A stretch of DNA of 64,000 bases from the NCBI GenBank assembly GCA_017396945.1, contig JAFQKI010000011.1, forward strand, positions 62,001 to 126,000, read 5' to 3'. The stretch comes from Muribaculaceae bacterium. GTDB taxonomy: Bacteria; Bacteroidota; Bacteroidia; Bacteroidales; Muribaculaceae. Position 1 is the stretch's first letter; the number at the start of each line of letters is the position of its first letter. The notes below the pieces were generated by a model. That model saw only the letters and a program-made list of their open reading frames with translations, ran no database searches and was not told the origin of the DNA. Of this stretch, positions 35,724 through 45,797 are shown in pieces. The translations under genes were made by a program, and so were the position numbers.

Positions 35724-38021
35724 ATGGATAATACAGCTAAACAAAGCGAGATCATCGACATTGCGGGCTTATTGCGCGAATATGTATCAAAATGGTATTG
35801 GTTTGCGATCTCGGTTGTGGTGTGTTGCGCCGCAGCCTTTGTATATACAAAATCAAAGAAACCGGTATATCAAGTAAACGCCAACGTGCTCATTTCACAA
35901 GAAGATGGCGGAGGCGTATCATTTGGTGGTCTTTCCGATCTCTTTGGAGGTAGCGGATATGTAGAAGACGAGATCTTTGTGGTGTCATCTCACTCGGTAT
36001 ATCGCGATGTCGCTCGCGATTTGGGATTGTACAAACACCATATCGTTAAAAGCGGATTATTGACCAAAGATTTTAAATACCTTGAATTTCCTGTAGATAT
36101 TTATGCTCCGGCAGGGATGGCTGACACATTGCGCAACTCAATTAAATTTGACATTGAGGTAGATGAGGCAGGATTGGTTGATGTTGAAGCAGAAGCAGAA
36201 AAAACAACCGTAGCCGAAATCGAAGGTGGGAAATTCCCACTTGAGGTCAAGACAAAATATGGCACTTTCACGCTTGACACGACAAAATATTACAAACCGG
36301 GCAAAGACCTACACACCATAATCACATTTATGGGCTATGATGTAGCTGCCGAAATCATGTCGGAAGATGTCACCGTGAGCATTGCCAGCAAAAAATCAAA
36401 TGTAATCGCATTGGGCATCCAAACCGCAGACGTGGTATATGGTAAAGAAGTATTAAATGAAATCGTAAAAAAATACAACGAAAGAGGTGTTGCCGAAAAG
36501 AGTATGCAAGGTCGCCAAACGGCAGATTTCATCAACTCTCGTATTGCATTATTGGAAGCCGATTTGGCAACATCAGAAGCTATTATCGAAGAGTATAAAC
36601 AGAATAACGGAATCGTTGATGTAACTACTGAGGCATCATACCAAATGGCTATCAAGCACGGACTTGAAGAGCGACTATTAAATGCAGAAACCGAACTTGA
36701 GATAATCAAGATAACACGCGAGTTCCTTGCAGACCCGGAGAATGCCTATTCTATGATTGCGACAGCTCCCGGATCGGCATCGGTGCAATCGGCAATTACG
36801 GCCTACAATCAACTGATTCTTCAATACATGAATTTGTCTCGAACAGCCAAAGGGGATAATGCCGCGTTACAAAACCTCACCAACCAAATTGATGCAATGC
36901 GCACCAATATAAACGCGTCATTAGAAAACGCTTACGAAACCGCGTTACTGACCGTCAATAGTCTCAAATCAGAGATGAGCAACGCTAACGCTCGTTTGGG
37001 AAATATCCCTACACAAGAACGTGAATACTTGGCATTGCGCCGTCAACAAGAGGTAAAGCAACAATTATACCTATTCTTGCTACAACGCAAAGAGGAAACC
37101 GAAATGATGATAGCCAACGCATTGCCTAAGGGCGTAGTAGTTGATAATGCGTTTTCTCTCAACGAGCCTGTGGGCTTGTCAAAAAAAGTGATATTGGCAT
37201 TAGCATTCCTCCTCGGTCTCGTGTTCCCTCCGATCATATTATACATCAGACGATTACTCCGCTCTAAATTTGAGACAAAAGATGAGGTTGAGACACTTAC
37301 CAATATACCTATCCTTGGAGAAATGTGTACCAACAAATCAGGCAACTCATTGGTAGTAAAGCCGAATGGTTCATCAACAGCCGGCGAATTATTCCGATTG
37401 ATACGCGCCAATCTGCAATTTGTCCTTAACGGCAAGGATGACAAAGTTGTGTTAATGACTTCAACCATCTCCGGAGAGGGGAAATCATTCATCTCAATCA
37501 ACTTGGCTTCATCATTGGCGATGTTGAACAAACGCGTGTTACTGATGGGTATGGACATCAGAAGCCCAAAATTGGCAGAATATCTATCACTTAACAGTCG
37601 CCACGGATTAACCGAATATCTATCAACAGATGACATCACATTGAATGACATCATTTTGAAAGAACCCGTACAACACAACATGGATGTTATTGTTGCCGGA
37701 CCTGTGCCTCCCAACCCTGCCGAGTTGCTTGCTTCGCAACGTGTTGATGACTTGTTTGCCCAATTACGTACCATGTATGATTACATCATTGTCGATTCGG
37801 CACCTGTTGGCATGGTTAGCGACACATTCTCATTGGCACGAGTTTCTGACGCAACAGTATATGTGTGTCGTGCCAACTACACCTCAATGCGAGATGTCAA
37901 ATTCTTCAACAATGTATATTCCGAAAATCGCTTAAAAAAAATGGCATTGGTTGTAAACGGCACCAACGCAAAGAAAGGCTATGGTTACGGCTATGGCCAG
38001 GATTACGATGGAAAGAAGTAA
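35724..38021 (+). CDS. Wzc-like polysaccharide co-polymerase and tyrosine kinase
   Basis: A 765-residue inner-membrane chain-length regulator fused to a BY-kinase. Transmembrane helices are at about 25-42 and 488-510, flanking the periplasmic Wzz domain with long coiled-coil segments (about 260-450). The cytoplasmic kinase has Walker A STISGEGKS near 578-586, Walker A' LLMGMDIRSP near 611, and Walker B DYIIVDSAP near 690. The C-terminus has a short tyrosine cluster (YGYGYGQDYDG) expected to be the autophosphorylation site. It pairs with the Wza-like lipoprotein upstream and controls polymer length and export. Confidence 0.94.
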   Translation: MDNTAKQSEIIDIAGLLREYVSKWYWFAISVVVCCAAAFVYTKSKKPVYQVNANVLISQEDGGGVSFGGLSDLFGGSGYVEDEIFVVSSHSVYRDVARDLGLYKHHIVKSGLLTKDFKYLEFPVDIYAPAGMADTLRNSIKFDIEVDEAGLVDVEAEAEKTTVAEIEGGKFPLEVKTKYGTFTLDTTKYYKPGKDLHTIITFMGYDVAAEIMSEDVTVSIASKKSNVIALGIQTADVVYGKEVLNEIVKKYNERGVAEKSMQGRQTADFINSRIALLEADLATSEAIIEEYKQNNGIVDVTTEASYQMAIKHGLEERLLNAETELEIIKITREFLADPENAYSMIATAPGSASVQSAITAYNQLILQYMNLSRTAKGDNAALQNLTNQIDAMRTNINASLENAYETALLTVNSLKSEMSNANARLGNIPTQEREYLALRRQQEVKQQLYLFLLQRKEETEMMIANALPKGVVVDNAFSLNEPVGLSKKVILALAFLLGLVFPPIILYIRRLLRSKFETKDEVETLTNIPILGEMCTNKSGNSLVVKPNGSSTAGELFRLIRANLQFVLNGKDDKVVLMTSTISGEGKSFISINLASSLAMLNKRVLLMGMDIRSPKLAEYLSLNSRHGLTEYLSTDDITLNDIILKEPVQHNMDVIVAGPVPPNPAELLASQRVDDLFAQLRTMYDYIIVDSAPVGMVSDTFSLARVSDATVYVCRANYTSMRDVKFFNNVYSENRLKKMALVVNGTNAKKGYGYGYGQDYDGKK

Positions 38022-38034
38022 AAACCTAAATTAA

Positions 38035-39468
38035 ATGGGTGGACGCAAGGGCGTATATAAATGGAGTGCGATTGATCGAGTATGCAATTCGGTAATGACA
38101 TTTGCCGGAAATGTAGTTCTCGCACGCATTCTATCGCCTGACGATTTCGGATTATTGGCAATGGTCGCAATTTTTGTGGCTATTGCCTATAATATATCGG
38201 GATGCGGACTTAGCGATGGCTTAATTAAAAAGCCACACCCAACGGAACGTGATTATTCAACCGTCTTTGTGTTCAATTTAGCGTTTGGTTTGATGTTTTG
38301 CGCCATATTTATACTTTCGGCACAACCGATAGCCGATTTCTTTGGGCATCAAGAATTGGTTGAAATAATGTGGGCAATCGGCATCTGTTTTGTATTCTCA
38401 GCGATGACGTTCACTCAAGAGACGAGAATGCGCAAAGAGTTGGACATGAAGCGAATGGCAATTGTAAGACTATCGGCAACTGCATCATCATTAATTCTTG
38501 GAATATATTTAGCACTTGCCGGCTATGGTTTTTGGGCGTTGGTTTCTACGCGCATATTTTTATCGGTGTTCTTATTTATTTTTTATGTTGCACTTTCAAG
38601 ATGGATACCTCGATTGGCTTTTTATAAAGACTCATTCAAGGAGATGTTTGGCTATGGCGTACACTTGATGTTATCATACGTATTCACACAGATAGGTCGA
38701 AACATTAACACCTCGGTAATAGGCCAATACTCTTCGGCTCAATCAGGGATATATTCACAAGCTCAAAAGATGCAAGAGGTCCCATATTATATCACCGAGT
38801 CGGTGTTTAACTGGCCTTTTTTTGCGGTTCTTTCAAATGAAGAGGATGAGTCAAAACGAAAATCATTGGCACAAAACATGCTCAGCAATATGGTTTTCAT
38901 TAATGTATTGCTTGGTTGCTTGTTGTTGTTACTATCCTCTCCCGGTTTCCAACTATTATATGGTGCAAAATGGGTGGAAGCCATACCAATTTTCAGAGTA
39001 TTGATAATTTTCGGCATCTGCTCTTCTCTAAAATTCTTTTTTCAAACCGTAATGAAAACTTATGGGATGACTAAAGCAATACGAAATCTGACGTTTATTG
39101 AGGTCGTGTTGCAACTCGCCCTATTGGCGATATTTTTCAGAGAAGGTATCATGGCAATAGCATTGACTCAGATTGTCGCGGCATTTGTTATAATGTTATG
39201 GCACTGCTATTATTATAAACAGATTGAAGAGATTTCATTGACTCGCCTCGCCACTCTGTTTTTCAAGCCAATGATAGTATCTATCATTGCGCTATCTATA
39301 ACCGGAATAGGATATTATTTCTGGAATGGGACAGTCTCACACTTTATAAACTGCATATTAATTTTGGTGCTATATGCCATAGTATCAATCGCCGTATTGG
39401 AAAGGACCAAACCTGCAATATATCTGCAATATCGAGCTAAAGTATTAACTAAACTCAAACGTGCTTAA
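38035..39468 (+). CDS. Polysaccharide flippase (Wzx/MOP family)
   Basis: A 477-residue membrane protein with about 12-14 hydrophobic helices, of the PST/MOP superfamily that flips undecaprenyl-linked repeat units. The N-terminal segment KWSAIDRVCNSVMTFAGNVVLARILSPDDFGLLAMVAIFV is typical of the WzxC/lipopolysaccharide-biosynthesis group in length and pattern. Its stop codon overlaps the start of the next gene (base 39468). It follows the kinase by 13 bases in one operon. Confidence 0.92.
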   Translation: MGGRKGVYKWSAIDRVCNSVMTFAGNVVLARILSPDDFGLLAMVAIFVAIAYNISGCGLSDGLIKKPHPTERDYSTVFVFNLAFGLMFCAIFILSAQPIADFFGHQELVEIMWAIGICFVFSAMTFTQETRMRKELDMKRMAIVRLSATASSLILGIYLALAGYGFWALVSTRIFLSVFLFIFYVALSRWIPRLAFYKDSFKEMFGYGVHLMLSYVFTQIGRNINTSVIGQYSSAQSGIYSQAQKMQEVPYYITESVFNWPFFAVLSNEEDESKRKSLAQNMLSNMVFINVLLGCLLLLLSSPGFQLLYGAKWVEAIPIFRVLIIFGICSSLKFFFQTVMKTYGMTKAIRNLTFIEVVLQLALLAIFFREGIMAIALTQIVAAFVIMLWHCYYYKQIEEISLTRLATLFFKPMIVSIIALSITGIGYYFWNGTVSHFINCILILVLYAIVSIAVLERTKPAIYLQYRAKVLTKLKRA

Positions 39469-40895
39469 TGGATTTGGCACTACAACATAATAACTCCGTC
39501 GAAAAGCAACCGCTCAAATTAGACCGAAGCAGTTGGTTGTGGGCATTGGGATTTCTCTTTTCCATGTCTCTTATGGGATTGAATTTCCCATTCGGATATA
39601 TTTTTGTATTCTTAATTCTCGTAAACCGGTATATCAACAATCGATATGATTTTATCATTCAGATAACATTGTTGTGTGGTCGTTATTCGCTTATTGGTGA
39701 GGAAGATTTCCCTGTCAAATTTGAGGACGTCGCATTATTGATTTCGATATTGGGACTTTTTATTTATCGAAAGCCACCAATGCTGAAGAAAATTACAATA
39801 GCAATGATGCTGTATTTCGTAGCATTAGTATTGATTGCAAGTACAAGCGATGAATCAATGGCTGTTCAATTCAGACGAATGAGAAACTACATGATGATGA
39901 TTTATCTGTTCATCCCGCTGTTGGTGTTTTCCGGGCAAAAATTCGAAATACATGAATTGTTCAAAAAACTATTTGCTTACACATTAATCATCTGCGCGTT
40001 TTATGCATTGGACGGATTTATATTAAATGGCTATGTGTTAATCCCCAACTCATTCTCAGGAGAGGGGCATGAACCATCGACATTTTATAGCATTCATTGG
40101 CGGGAACTCCCGCGAAAATATCCTCCGGGGTTATATCTGATGGCTTTGTGTTTGATACCATTGGCACGCCACTACAAATTGAATTGGAAACATTGGCTAT
40201 TGGTCATCGCGGCATTAGCGGCAGCCCGTACGCTATCAATAATTCTCGGGTTGTTATTAGCATACGGCATATTCCAAGGTCACATCAAGCAAATGGCCAA
40301 ATACGCGGTAATTGCGACAATCTCATTGATTGTACTTTATCACGTAGATGCGGCAACAGGCAGTTTCTTGCGCATACAATCTACTTTCGATCAATTCACA
40401 TCTTTGGAAGCGGCTCAAGATGACGAAGATATGTCAGAGTTTGGTTCAGGACGCTTTGCCCAGATTTTCCCAAAATATGAGGTTCTATATGATTTAGAGC
40501 GAGAGTGGTTGGGGTTCGGTTTTTTACACCCCGAACTCACTCAAGACCCTAAATTCCTAATCTACAACGAACTTTATGTTGATAAAACCAATTCATGGGA
40601 AGTAGTCACGGGGATTGAAATCGCCCCATTGCAAACGATTGCCGACATCGGATATATCGGATTGGTAATTCAACTACTATTCTATGGTTGGCTCTATTAT
40701 ATCGTAAGGCGACTGAGGTATTCTACCTGGTTCCTTTCAGTTCTGGTCGTAAACTTCTTATTTGGATTGGGAGGGTTTGCCGGATTTAACCAAAATGACG
40801 GATTGTTGCTGTGTGCGTTAACGCTTGGTGCGGTACTCTTAGCCAACAAAAACAACCCTATTTATCTTGGCACAGAAAACAAACCGAAAATTTAA
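39468..40895 (+). CDS. O-antigen polymerase-like membrane protein (Wzy candidate)
   Basis: A 475-residue polytopic membrane protein with about 10-12 helices and a large extracytoplasmic loop (about 300-390) containing GSGRFAQIFPKYEVL and EWLGFGF, the pattern of Wzy/WaaL polymerases, where a loop Arg/His region contacts the lipid-linked sugar. The sequence is poorly conserved as usual, so the call rests on topology and on its place right after the flippase. The start shares a base with the flippase stop; the end is 4 bases from the next start. Confidence 0.8.
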   Translation: MDLALQHNNSVEKQPLKLDRSSWLWALGFLFSMSLMGLNFPFGYIFVFLILVNRYINNRYDFIIQITLLCGRYSLIGEEDFPVKFEDVALLISILGLFIYRKPPMLKKITIAMMLYFVALVLIASTSDESMAVQFRRMRNYMMMIYLFIPLLVFSGQKFEIHELFKKLFAYTLIICAFYALDGFILNGYVLIPNSFSGEGHEPSTFYSIHWRELPRKYPPGLYLMALCLIPLARHYKLNWKHWLLVIAALAAARTLSIILGLLLAYGIFQGHIKQMAKYAVIATISLIVLYHVDAATGSFLRIQSTFDQFTSLEAAQDDEDMSEFGSGRFAQIFPKYEVLYDLEREWLGFGFLHPELTQDPKFLIYNELYVDKTNSWEVVTGIEIAPLQTIADIGYIGLVIQLLFYGWLYYIVRRLRYSTWFLSVLVVNFLFGLGGFAGFNQNDGLLLCALTLGAVLLANKNNPIYLGTENKPKI

Positions 40896-40899
40896 CAAG

Positions 40900-42501
40900 A
40901 TGAGAATTGTTCATTTATTATTCAATCTTCGTGTAGGTGGCACCGAAACAATGCTATTAGACATAATGTCTAATCAAGCGAAATTGGGTGCTGATGTTTT
41001 CTTTATTCTTATAAATAAAGAACAGGATCCATATTTGTTATCTCGGGTAGATCAAAAAATCAAGACAATATTTATAAACAGACCTGACGGTTCAAAAAAT
41101 CCATGGTGGGCAATAATACTCAACCACCAGTTACAAAAAATCGCCCCTGACATTATTCATTGTCACAATGTCAAAGCGTTAGGGCTTGTATTTAAAAGGA
41201 AAAACGTCAAACTTGTTTTTACCGCACATTGTATGGGTATAGCAAACCCATTGTTAAAGCGAGCCGACCTTATATGCTCAATTTCAGATGCGGTAAAGCA
41301 AGATTTAAGGAATAGGCTAAACCTCGAATCCACTATTATATACAATGGCATATCAGTGTCCAAAATCGCTCATGCCAAAACCAATAACACCTCAAATAAA
41401 TTCAAGATTATCCAAGTAGGACGTCTCGACCACTCAATAAAGGGGCAAGATATCACGATTAAAGCCATCGCACTTCTTAAAGAAAAGTATGGTCTCGATA
41501 ATATCTATGCCGACTTTTATGGTTTTGGTTCCTCAAAAGATATGCTAATAGAGTTAGCAAAAGAGCATGGACTTGAAGACCGCATATATATCCCCGGTAC
41601 AACAATAAAACATGAGGACTTATGCACTCAATTGAAAAATTATAACATGTTGATACTACCTTCGCGCGATGAAGGGTTCGGTTTGACAATCGCCGAAGGA
41701 ATGGCTGCTAAATTGCCGGTTCTTGTATCAAACATCCCGGGACCAATGGAAGTCGTTGGCAATGGACAGTATGGCTCAGTATTCGAGTCTGAAGACATTA
41801 ACGATTGTGCCGACAAAATATATGACATAATCACAAATCCCAATAAGTATCAAAATTTAGCGTCAAACGAGGCATACGATTTTCTGAAATCAAATTTTGA
41901 TATTGAAATTACCGCAAAAAGATATTGCGACAAATACATTGAAATCATGTCTAAGACAAAATCTTCGCCATCAATCAAGATGGATTTATACCGATATAGC
42001 GGGAATACCCGACTAAAAAGTTTTTTGAAACATTATTTCCTAAGTCCCGGATTTAGAATAACAGTATGGTTCAGACTCGCATCAAAATTCAATGGACCTT
42101 TTGGAGCCATTCTTAATCTGATATTGATGCATTACAGATATTTGTTTGGAATCGACCTAAAACGCAACACAAAAATTGGCAAAGGGTTTTATATCGGTCA
42201 CTTTTCAGGCATTGTTATAAGTTCAACAACCGTAATCGGCGACAATTGCAATATCAGCCAAGGAGTAACTATAGGGGTTGCCGGCAAAGGCGAAAACCGC
42301 GGTTGCCCAACAATCGGCAACAATGTTTACATTGGTGCCGGTGCTAAAATAATTGGTAAAATAGCAATCGGCAACAATGTCGCGATTGGAGCCAACGCTG
42401 TTGTAACCAAAGATGTACCCGATAACGCTGTTGTCGGAGGTATTCCGGCAAAAATAATATCAATGGACGGAGCATCAGAAATACTAACAAATTGCATTTA
42501 A
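40900..42501 (+). CDS. Fusion: family 4 glycosyltransferase plus serine-acetyltransferase-type acyltransferase
   Basis: A 533-residue two-domain protein from the ATG at 40900 (an upstream in-frame start at 40867 overlaps the Wzy gene and is unlikely). Residues 1-350 are a GT-B glycosyltransferase: MRIVHLLFNLRVGGTETM, IIQVGRLDHSIKGQD, and the nucleotide-sugar motif LPSRDEGFGLTIAEGMA near 255. Residues about 360-533 are a CysE/WcaB-like left-handed beta-helix acetyltransferase: an N-terminal helical MDLYRYSG segment, then hexapeptide repeats (IGKGFYIGHFSGIVI, GAGAKIIGKIAIG) ending PAKII. The likely product adds a sugar and acetylates the glycan. The reading frame is continuous across the join. 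Confidence 0.9.
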   Translation: MRIVHLLFNLRVGGTETMLLDIMSNQAKLGADVFFILINKEQDPYLLSRVDQKIKTIFINRPDGSKNPWWAIILNHQLQKIAPDIIHCHNVKALGLVFKRKNVKLVFTAHCMGIANPLLKRADLICSISDAVKQDLRNRLNLESTIIYNGISVSKIAHAKTNNTSNKFKIIQVGRLDHSIKGQDITIKAIALLKEKYGLDNIYADFYGFGSSKDMLIELAKEHGLEDRIYIPGTTIKHEDLCTQLKNYNMLILPSRDEGFGLTIAEGMAAKLPVLVSNIPGPMEVVGNGQYGSVFESEDINDCADKIYDIITNPNKYQNLASNEAYDFLKSNFDIEITAKRYCDKYIEIMSKTKSSPSIKMDLYRYSGNTRLKSFLKHYFLSPGFRITVWFRLASKFNGPFGAILNLILMHYRYLFGIDLKRNTKIGKGFYIGHFSGIVISSTTVIGDNCNISQGVTIGVAGKGENRGCPTIGNNVYIGAGAKIIGKIAIGNNVAIGANAVVTKDVPDNAVVGGIPAKIISMDGASEILTNCI

Positions 42502-42547
42502 TAATTTCAAATACTCAAAATTGATTTATAATAAAAACATCAAATAA

Positions 42548-44680
42548 ATGGAACAATTAACTCAAAAACTTGGCTCTGGCGAAATGGTAATCCAGGAATT
42601 ACCCGTACCTCAATTATCGGCAGGAATGGTTTTGGTAAAAAACCACTTCTCACTAATCAGTGCAGGGACTGAAGGTTCTACCGTAAAAGCCGCACGCAAA
42701 AGTTTGATAGGCAAAGCCAAAGAACGTCCACAACAAGTAAAGCAGGTGCTTGACACTCTTAAGAAGCAAGGTATCGTGCAAACTTATCGCGCCGTTATGA
42801 AAAAACTTGACGCCTACTCTCCGCTTGGTTATAGTAGCGCAGGTGAAGTAATTGCCGTAGCCGATGACGTCACCGAGTTTAAGGTTGGTGATAAAGTAGC
42901 TTGTGCCGGAGCCGGCTATGCCAATCATGCCGAAGTAGTTAGTGTTCCGGTAAACTTATGTATAAAGTTGCATGATGACGCCGACTTGGCTGAAGCATGT
43001 TATAACACTCTTGGAGCAATCGCATTACAAGGAGTGCGCCAAGCTGACCTGAGATTGGGCGAAACTTGTGCTGTAATCGGTCTTGGTCTTATCGGGCAAT
43101 TGGCATGTCTTGAATTGAAAGCATCGGGGGTAAATGTGGTCGGGATCGACGTATCGGAAGGCGCCGTAAAAATGGCACGCGAGCATTGTGCCGATATCGC
43201 TATCGCTCGAAACACTCCGGGGATAGAAGAACAAATCAAAGACTACACCAATGGTATCGGTGTTGATTGTGTTATCATCGCCGCAGCCACATCAAGCCTT
43301 GACCCTGTGAACTTTGCAGGTGCAATCTGTCGCAAAAAGGGTAAAGTCGTAGTCCTTGGTGCAGTACCCACCGGATTTGACCGCGAACCTTACTACTACA
43401 AAAAAGAGCTTGAATTGAAAATGTCATGCTCTTATGGTCCCGGTCGCTATGACTTAAACTACGAAGAAAAAGGTATCGATTATCCCGCAGCATACGTACG
43501 TTGGACAGAAAAACGCAACATGGAAGCGTTTCAAAATTTGATTTACAACAAACGCATAGACTTGGGATATTTGACTACCCATAGATTTAAATTTGAAGAT
43601 GCGCCCAAAGCCTATGATATTGTTGTGAAACGTACTGAACCATTCTTGGGAATCGTACTTGAATATGACTACACCAAAGAGCATAAAGCCGGTTCTATCA
43701 ACATCAATACCGCTAATGCAGTAAAAGATGTAAACATCGCATTTATCGGTGCCGGAAGCTATGCTCAAGGTCACTTGCTACCCAACTTGCCATCGGAAGA
43801 TGAAGTTGGCCGCATCTCGGTTATGACCAATTCAGGAACAACATCAAAACGTGTAGCCGAAAAATATAAATTCGCACAATGCACCTCTGACGAAAAAGAG
43901 ATCCTAAACAATGAGAAAATTAACACATTGTTTATCGCAACACGCCACGATACTCATGCCCACTATGTAATAGAGGGATTGCGTGCCGGCAAAAACGTTT
44001 ATGTAGAGAAACCTCTCTGCTTGAATGTTGACGAACTTATTGAAATCGAACAATTGTGTCAAGAGAAAAATTGCGGTGTGATGATTGGTTTCAACCGTCG
44101 CTTCTCTCCATTTGCTCAAAAGATCAAAGCAAAAGTGGGCAGTGGCAAAATGTCAATGATTTATCGCATCAACGCCGGCTCAATACCTGCCGACTCTTGG
44201 ATTCAAGACCTAACCGTTGGCGGGGGTCGCATCATTGGTGAGGCTTGTCACTTTATAGACCTAATGGCATACATGTGTGGTAGCGTGCCATGTAAAGTAT
44301 CGGCATCGGTAATGAACGACCCTCAAGGGTTGAACGACACAGTAAACATGCTTGTGGAATTTGAGAATGGTTCAACCGGTGTTGTCGCATATTATGCCAA
44401 CGGTTCAAAGAGTCTGCCCAAGGAATACTTTGAAGTTTATCACGCAGGAACTACCGGTATCATTTATGACTTCAAAAAATGCGAGATATATGGTCGCAAA
44501 GTAGAGAAATTCTCTAAAACATCTCAAGACAAAGGTCAAAAAGAGATGATGACACAATTCTTCGCATCGCTCAAAAACGGCAAGCTACCCATTGCTCTCA
44601 ATGAGATTTTCAGTGTCACAAAAGCCACATTTGCTGCTCTGAAGTCTATGCAAGAAGATGGCGCTCCGGTTAAATTTTAA
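42548..44680 (+). CDS. Bi-domain oxidoreductase: zinc-type alcohol dehydrogenase plus Gfo/Idh/MocA
   Basis: A 710-residue fusion. The N-terminal half (about 1-370) is a medium-chain dehydrogenase: HFSLISAGTEGSTVK, KVACAGAGYANHAEVV, and the Rossmann motif GLGLIGQLACLEL near 178. The second half (about 390-710) is a Gfo/Idh/MocA oxidoreductase: FIGAGSYAQGHLLPNL near 399 and YVEKPLC near 485 with the catalytic-site Lys, followed by GFNRRFSP. Known relatives are called bi-domain-containing oxidoreductases and occur in polysaccharide clusters; the substrate is unproven. It may oxidise and re-reduce a sugar (epimerisation or deoxygenation). Confidence 0.93.
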   Translation: MEQLTQKLGSGEMVIQELPVPQLSAGMVLVKNHFSLISAGTEGSTVKAARKSLIGKAKERPQQVKQVLDTLKKQGIVQTYRAVMKKLDAYSPLGYSSAGEVIAVADDVTEFKVGDKVACAGAGYANHAEVVSVPVNLCIKLHDDADLAEACYNTLGAIALQGVRQADLRLGETCAVIGLGLIGQLACLELKASGVNVVGIDVSEGAVKMAREHCADIAIARNTPGIEEQIKDYTNGIGVDCVIIAAATSSLDPVNFAGAICRKKGKVVVLGAVPTGFDREPYYYKKELELKMSCSYGPGRYDLNYEEKGIDYPAAYVRWTEKRNMEAFQNLIYNKRIDLGYLTTHRFKFEDAPKAYDIVVKRTEPFLGIVLEYDYTKEHKAGSININTANAVKDVNIAFIGAGSYAQGHLLPNLPSEDEVGRISVMTNSGTTSKRVAEKYKFAQCTSDEKEILNNEKINTLFIATRHDTHAHYVIEGLRAGKNVYVEKPLCLNVDELIEIEQLCQEKNCGVMIGFNRRFSPFAQKIKAKVGSGKMSMIYRINAGSIPADSWIQDLTVGGGRIIGEACHFIDLMAYMCGSVPCKVSASVMNDPQGLNDTVNMLVEFENGSTGVVAYYANGSKSLPKEYFEVYHAGTTGIIYDFKKCEIYGRKVEKFSKTSQDKGQKEMMTQFFASLKNGKLPIALNEIFSVTKATFAALKSMQEDGAPVKF

Positions 44681-44726
44681 TACAAATAGAATGGAATAAT
44701 CCTCTTGTTTTAATCTGTATCATAAC

Positions 44727-45797
44727 ATGGCAAATAAGTTAAGTCGGCACATAAGCAATTCTATCTTGTTTTTAGGACCTGATTATACACCTCCCAAGGG
44801 GGGTGTCGCAATGGTCTTAGAAAACTATGATAAGTTTATATTCACCACATTTAAATCTATCGCCAACTCTTGCGAAGGCTCAAAACTAAAAAAAATCACG
44901 ATTGCATTATTGGCAATTTTTAAAATGTGTTGGGTGCTTTTAACCGACAGACAGATTAAAATAGTACATATTCACACAGCGTCCGGCATTAGCTTTAAAC
45001 GTTCTACTTATTTTGCCAAAGTTGCTCGCTTTTTCAAGAAAAAAGTCATCTTACATATACATGGAGGGAACTTTAAGCGATTTTACAACAGTAGCCCGAC
45101 TAAAATTAAATCAGAGCTATTGAAATGCGATAAAATCATTGCGTTAACCAATGATTGGAAAGATTTTTTTGAAAAAGAGGTTGGTCTTGGAAATGTAACA
45201 GTAATCGAGAATGTAATTCCGGATCCTCAACTACAGGAAGAATGTAATAATGAAAAAACTCACTTACTGTTTTTAGGACTTATTCATAGAGATAAAGGCA
45301 TATACGATCTTCTTGAGGTAATAAATAATCATAAACATGAGTTTATAGACAATTTAGAGCTTCACGTAGGAGGGAATGGAGAAGTTCAGAATTTTAATTC
45401 AAAAATAGACCAATATGAACTCGGTGACATAGTTACATATGAAGGTTGGGTAAATGGTGATAAAAAAACAGGGCTTTTAAATTCAGCTGACGCGTTAATT
45501 CTCCCAAGCTACATTGAGGGTTTACCGATGGTAATTTTAGAAGCGATGAGCTATGGTTTGCCGGTACTATCAACCCCGGTAGGAGGTATCCCCGAAGTCA
45601 TTACGGCAGAAAACGGAATTTTATTTAATCCCGGGGATAAAGACGACATCTATAGGGCAATCTCTCAATTTATTTCACTTGACACCACAAAAAGAGGACA
45701 AATGAGAAACGAAGCGATGAAAAAATCTGAGCCATTCCGACCCGGTTCCATAAGTAATAAATTGAAGATGTTATACCAAGAACTTTTAAATGAGTAA
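44727..45797 (+). CDS. Family 4 glycosyltransferase
   Basis: A 356-residue GT-B glycosyltransferase. The N-terminal domain has the acceptor-binding GGVAMVLENYD and HIHTASGISFKRS segments; the C-terminal domain has LFLGLIHRDKGIYDLLEV and the retaining-GT4 motif LPSYIEGLPMVILEAMSYG with the conserved Glu residues. The C-terminus overlaps the following gene by 8 bases. It adds one sugar of the repeat unit; donor and acceptor unknown. Confidence 0.93.
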   Translation: MANKLSRHISNSILFLGPDYTPPKGGVAMVLENYDKFIFTTFKSIANSCEGSKLKKITIALLAIFKMCWVLLTDRQIKIVHIHTASGISFKRSTYFAKVARFFKKKVILHIHGGNFKRFYNSSPTKIKSELLKCDKIIALTNDWKDFFEKEVGLGNVTVIENVIPDPQLQEECNNEKTHLLFLGLIHRDKGIYDLLEVINNHKHEFIDNLELHVGGNGEVQNFNSKIDQYELGDIVTYEGWVNGDKKTGLLNSADALILPSYIEGLPMVILEAMSYGLPVLSTPVGGIPEVITAENGILFNPGDKDDIYRAISQFISLDTTKRGQMRNEAMKKSEPFRPGSISNKLKMLYQELLNE

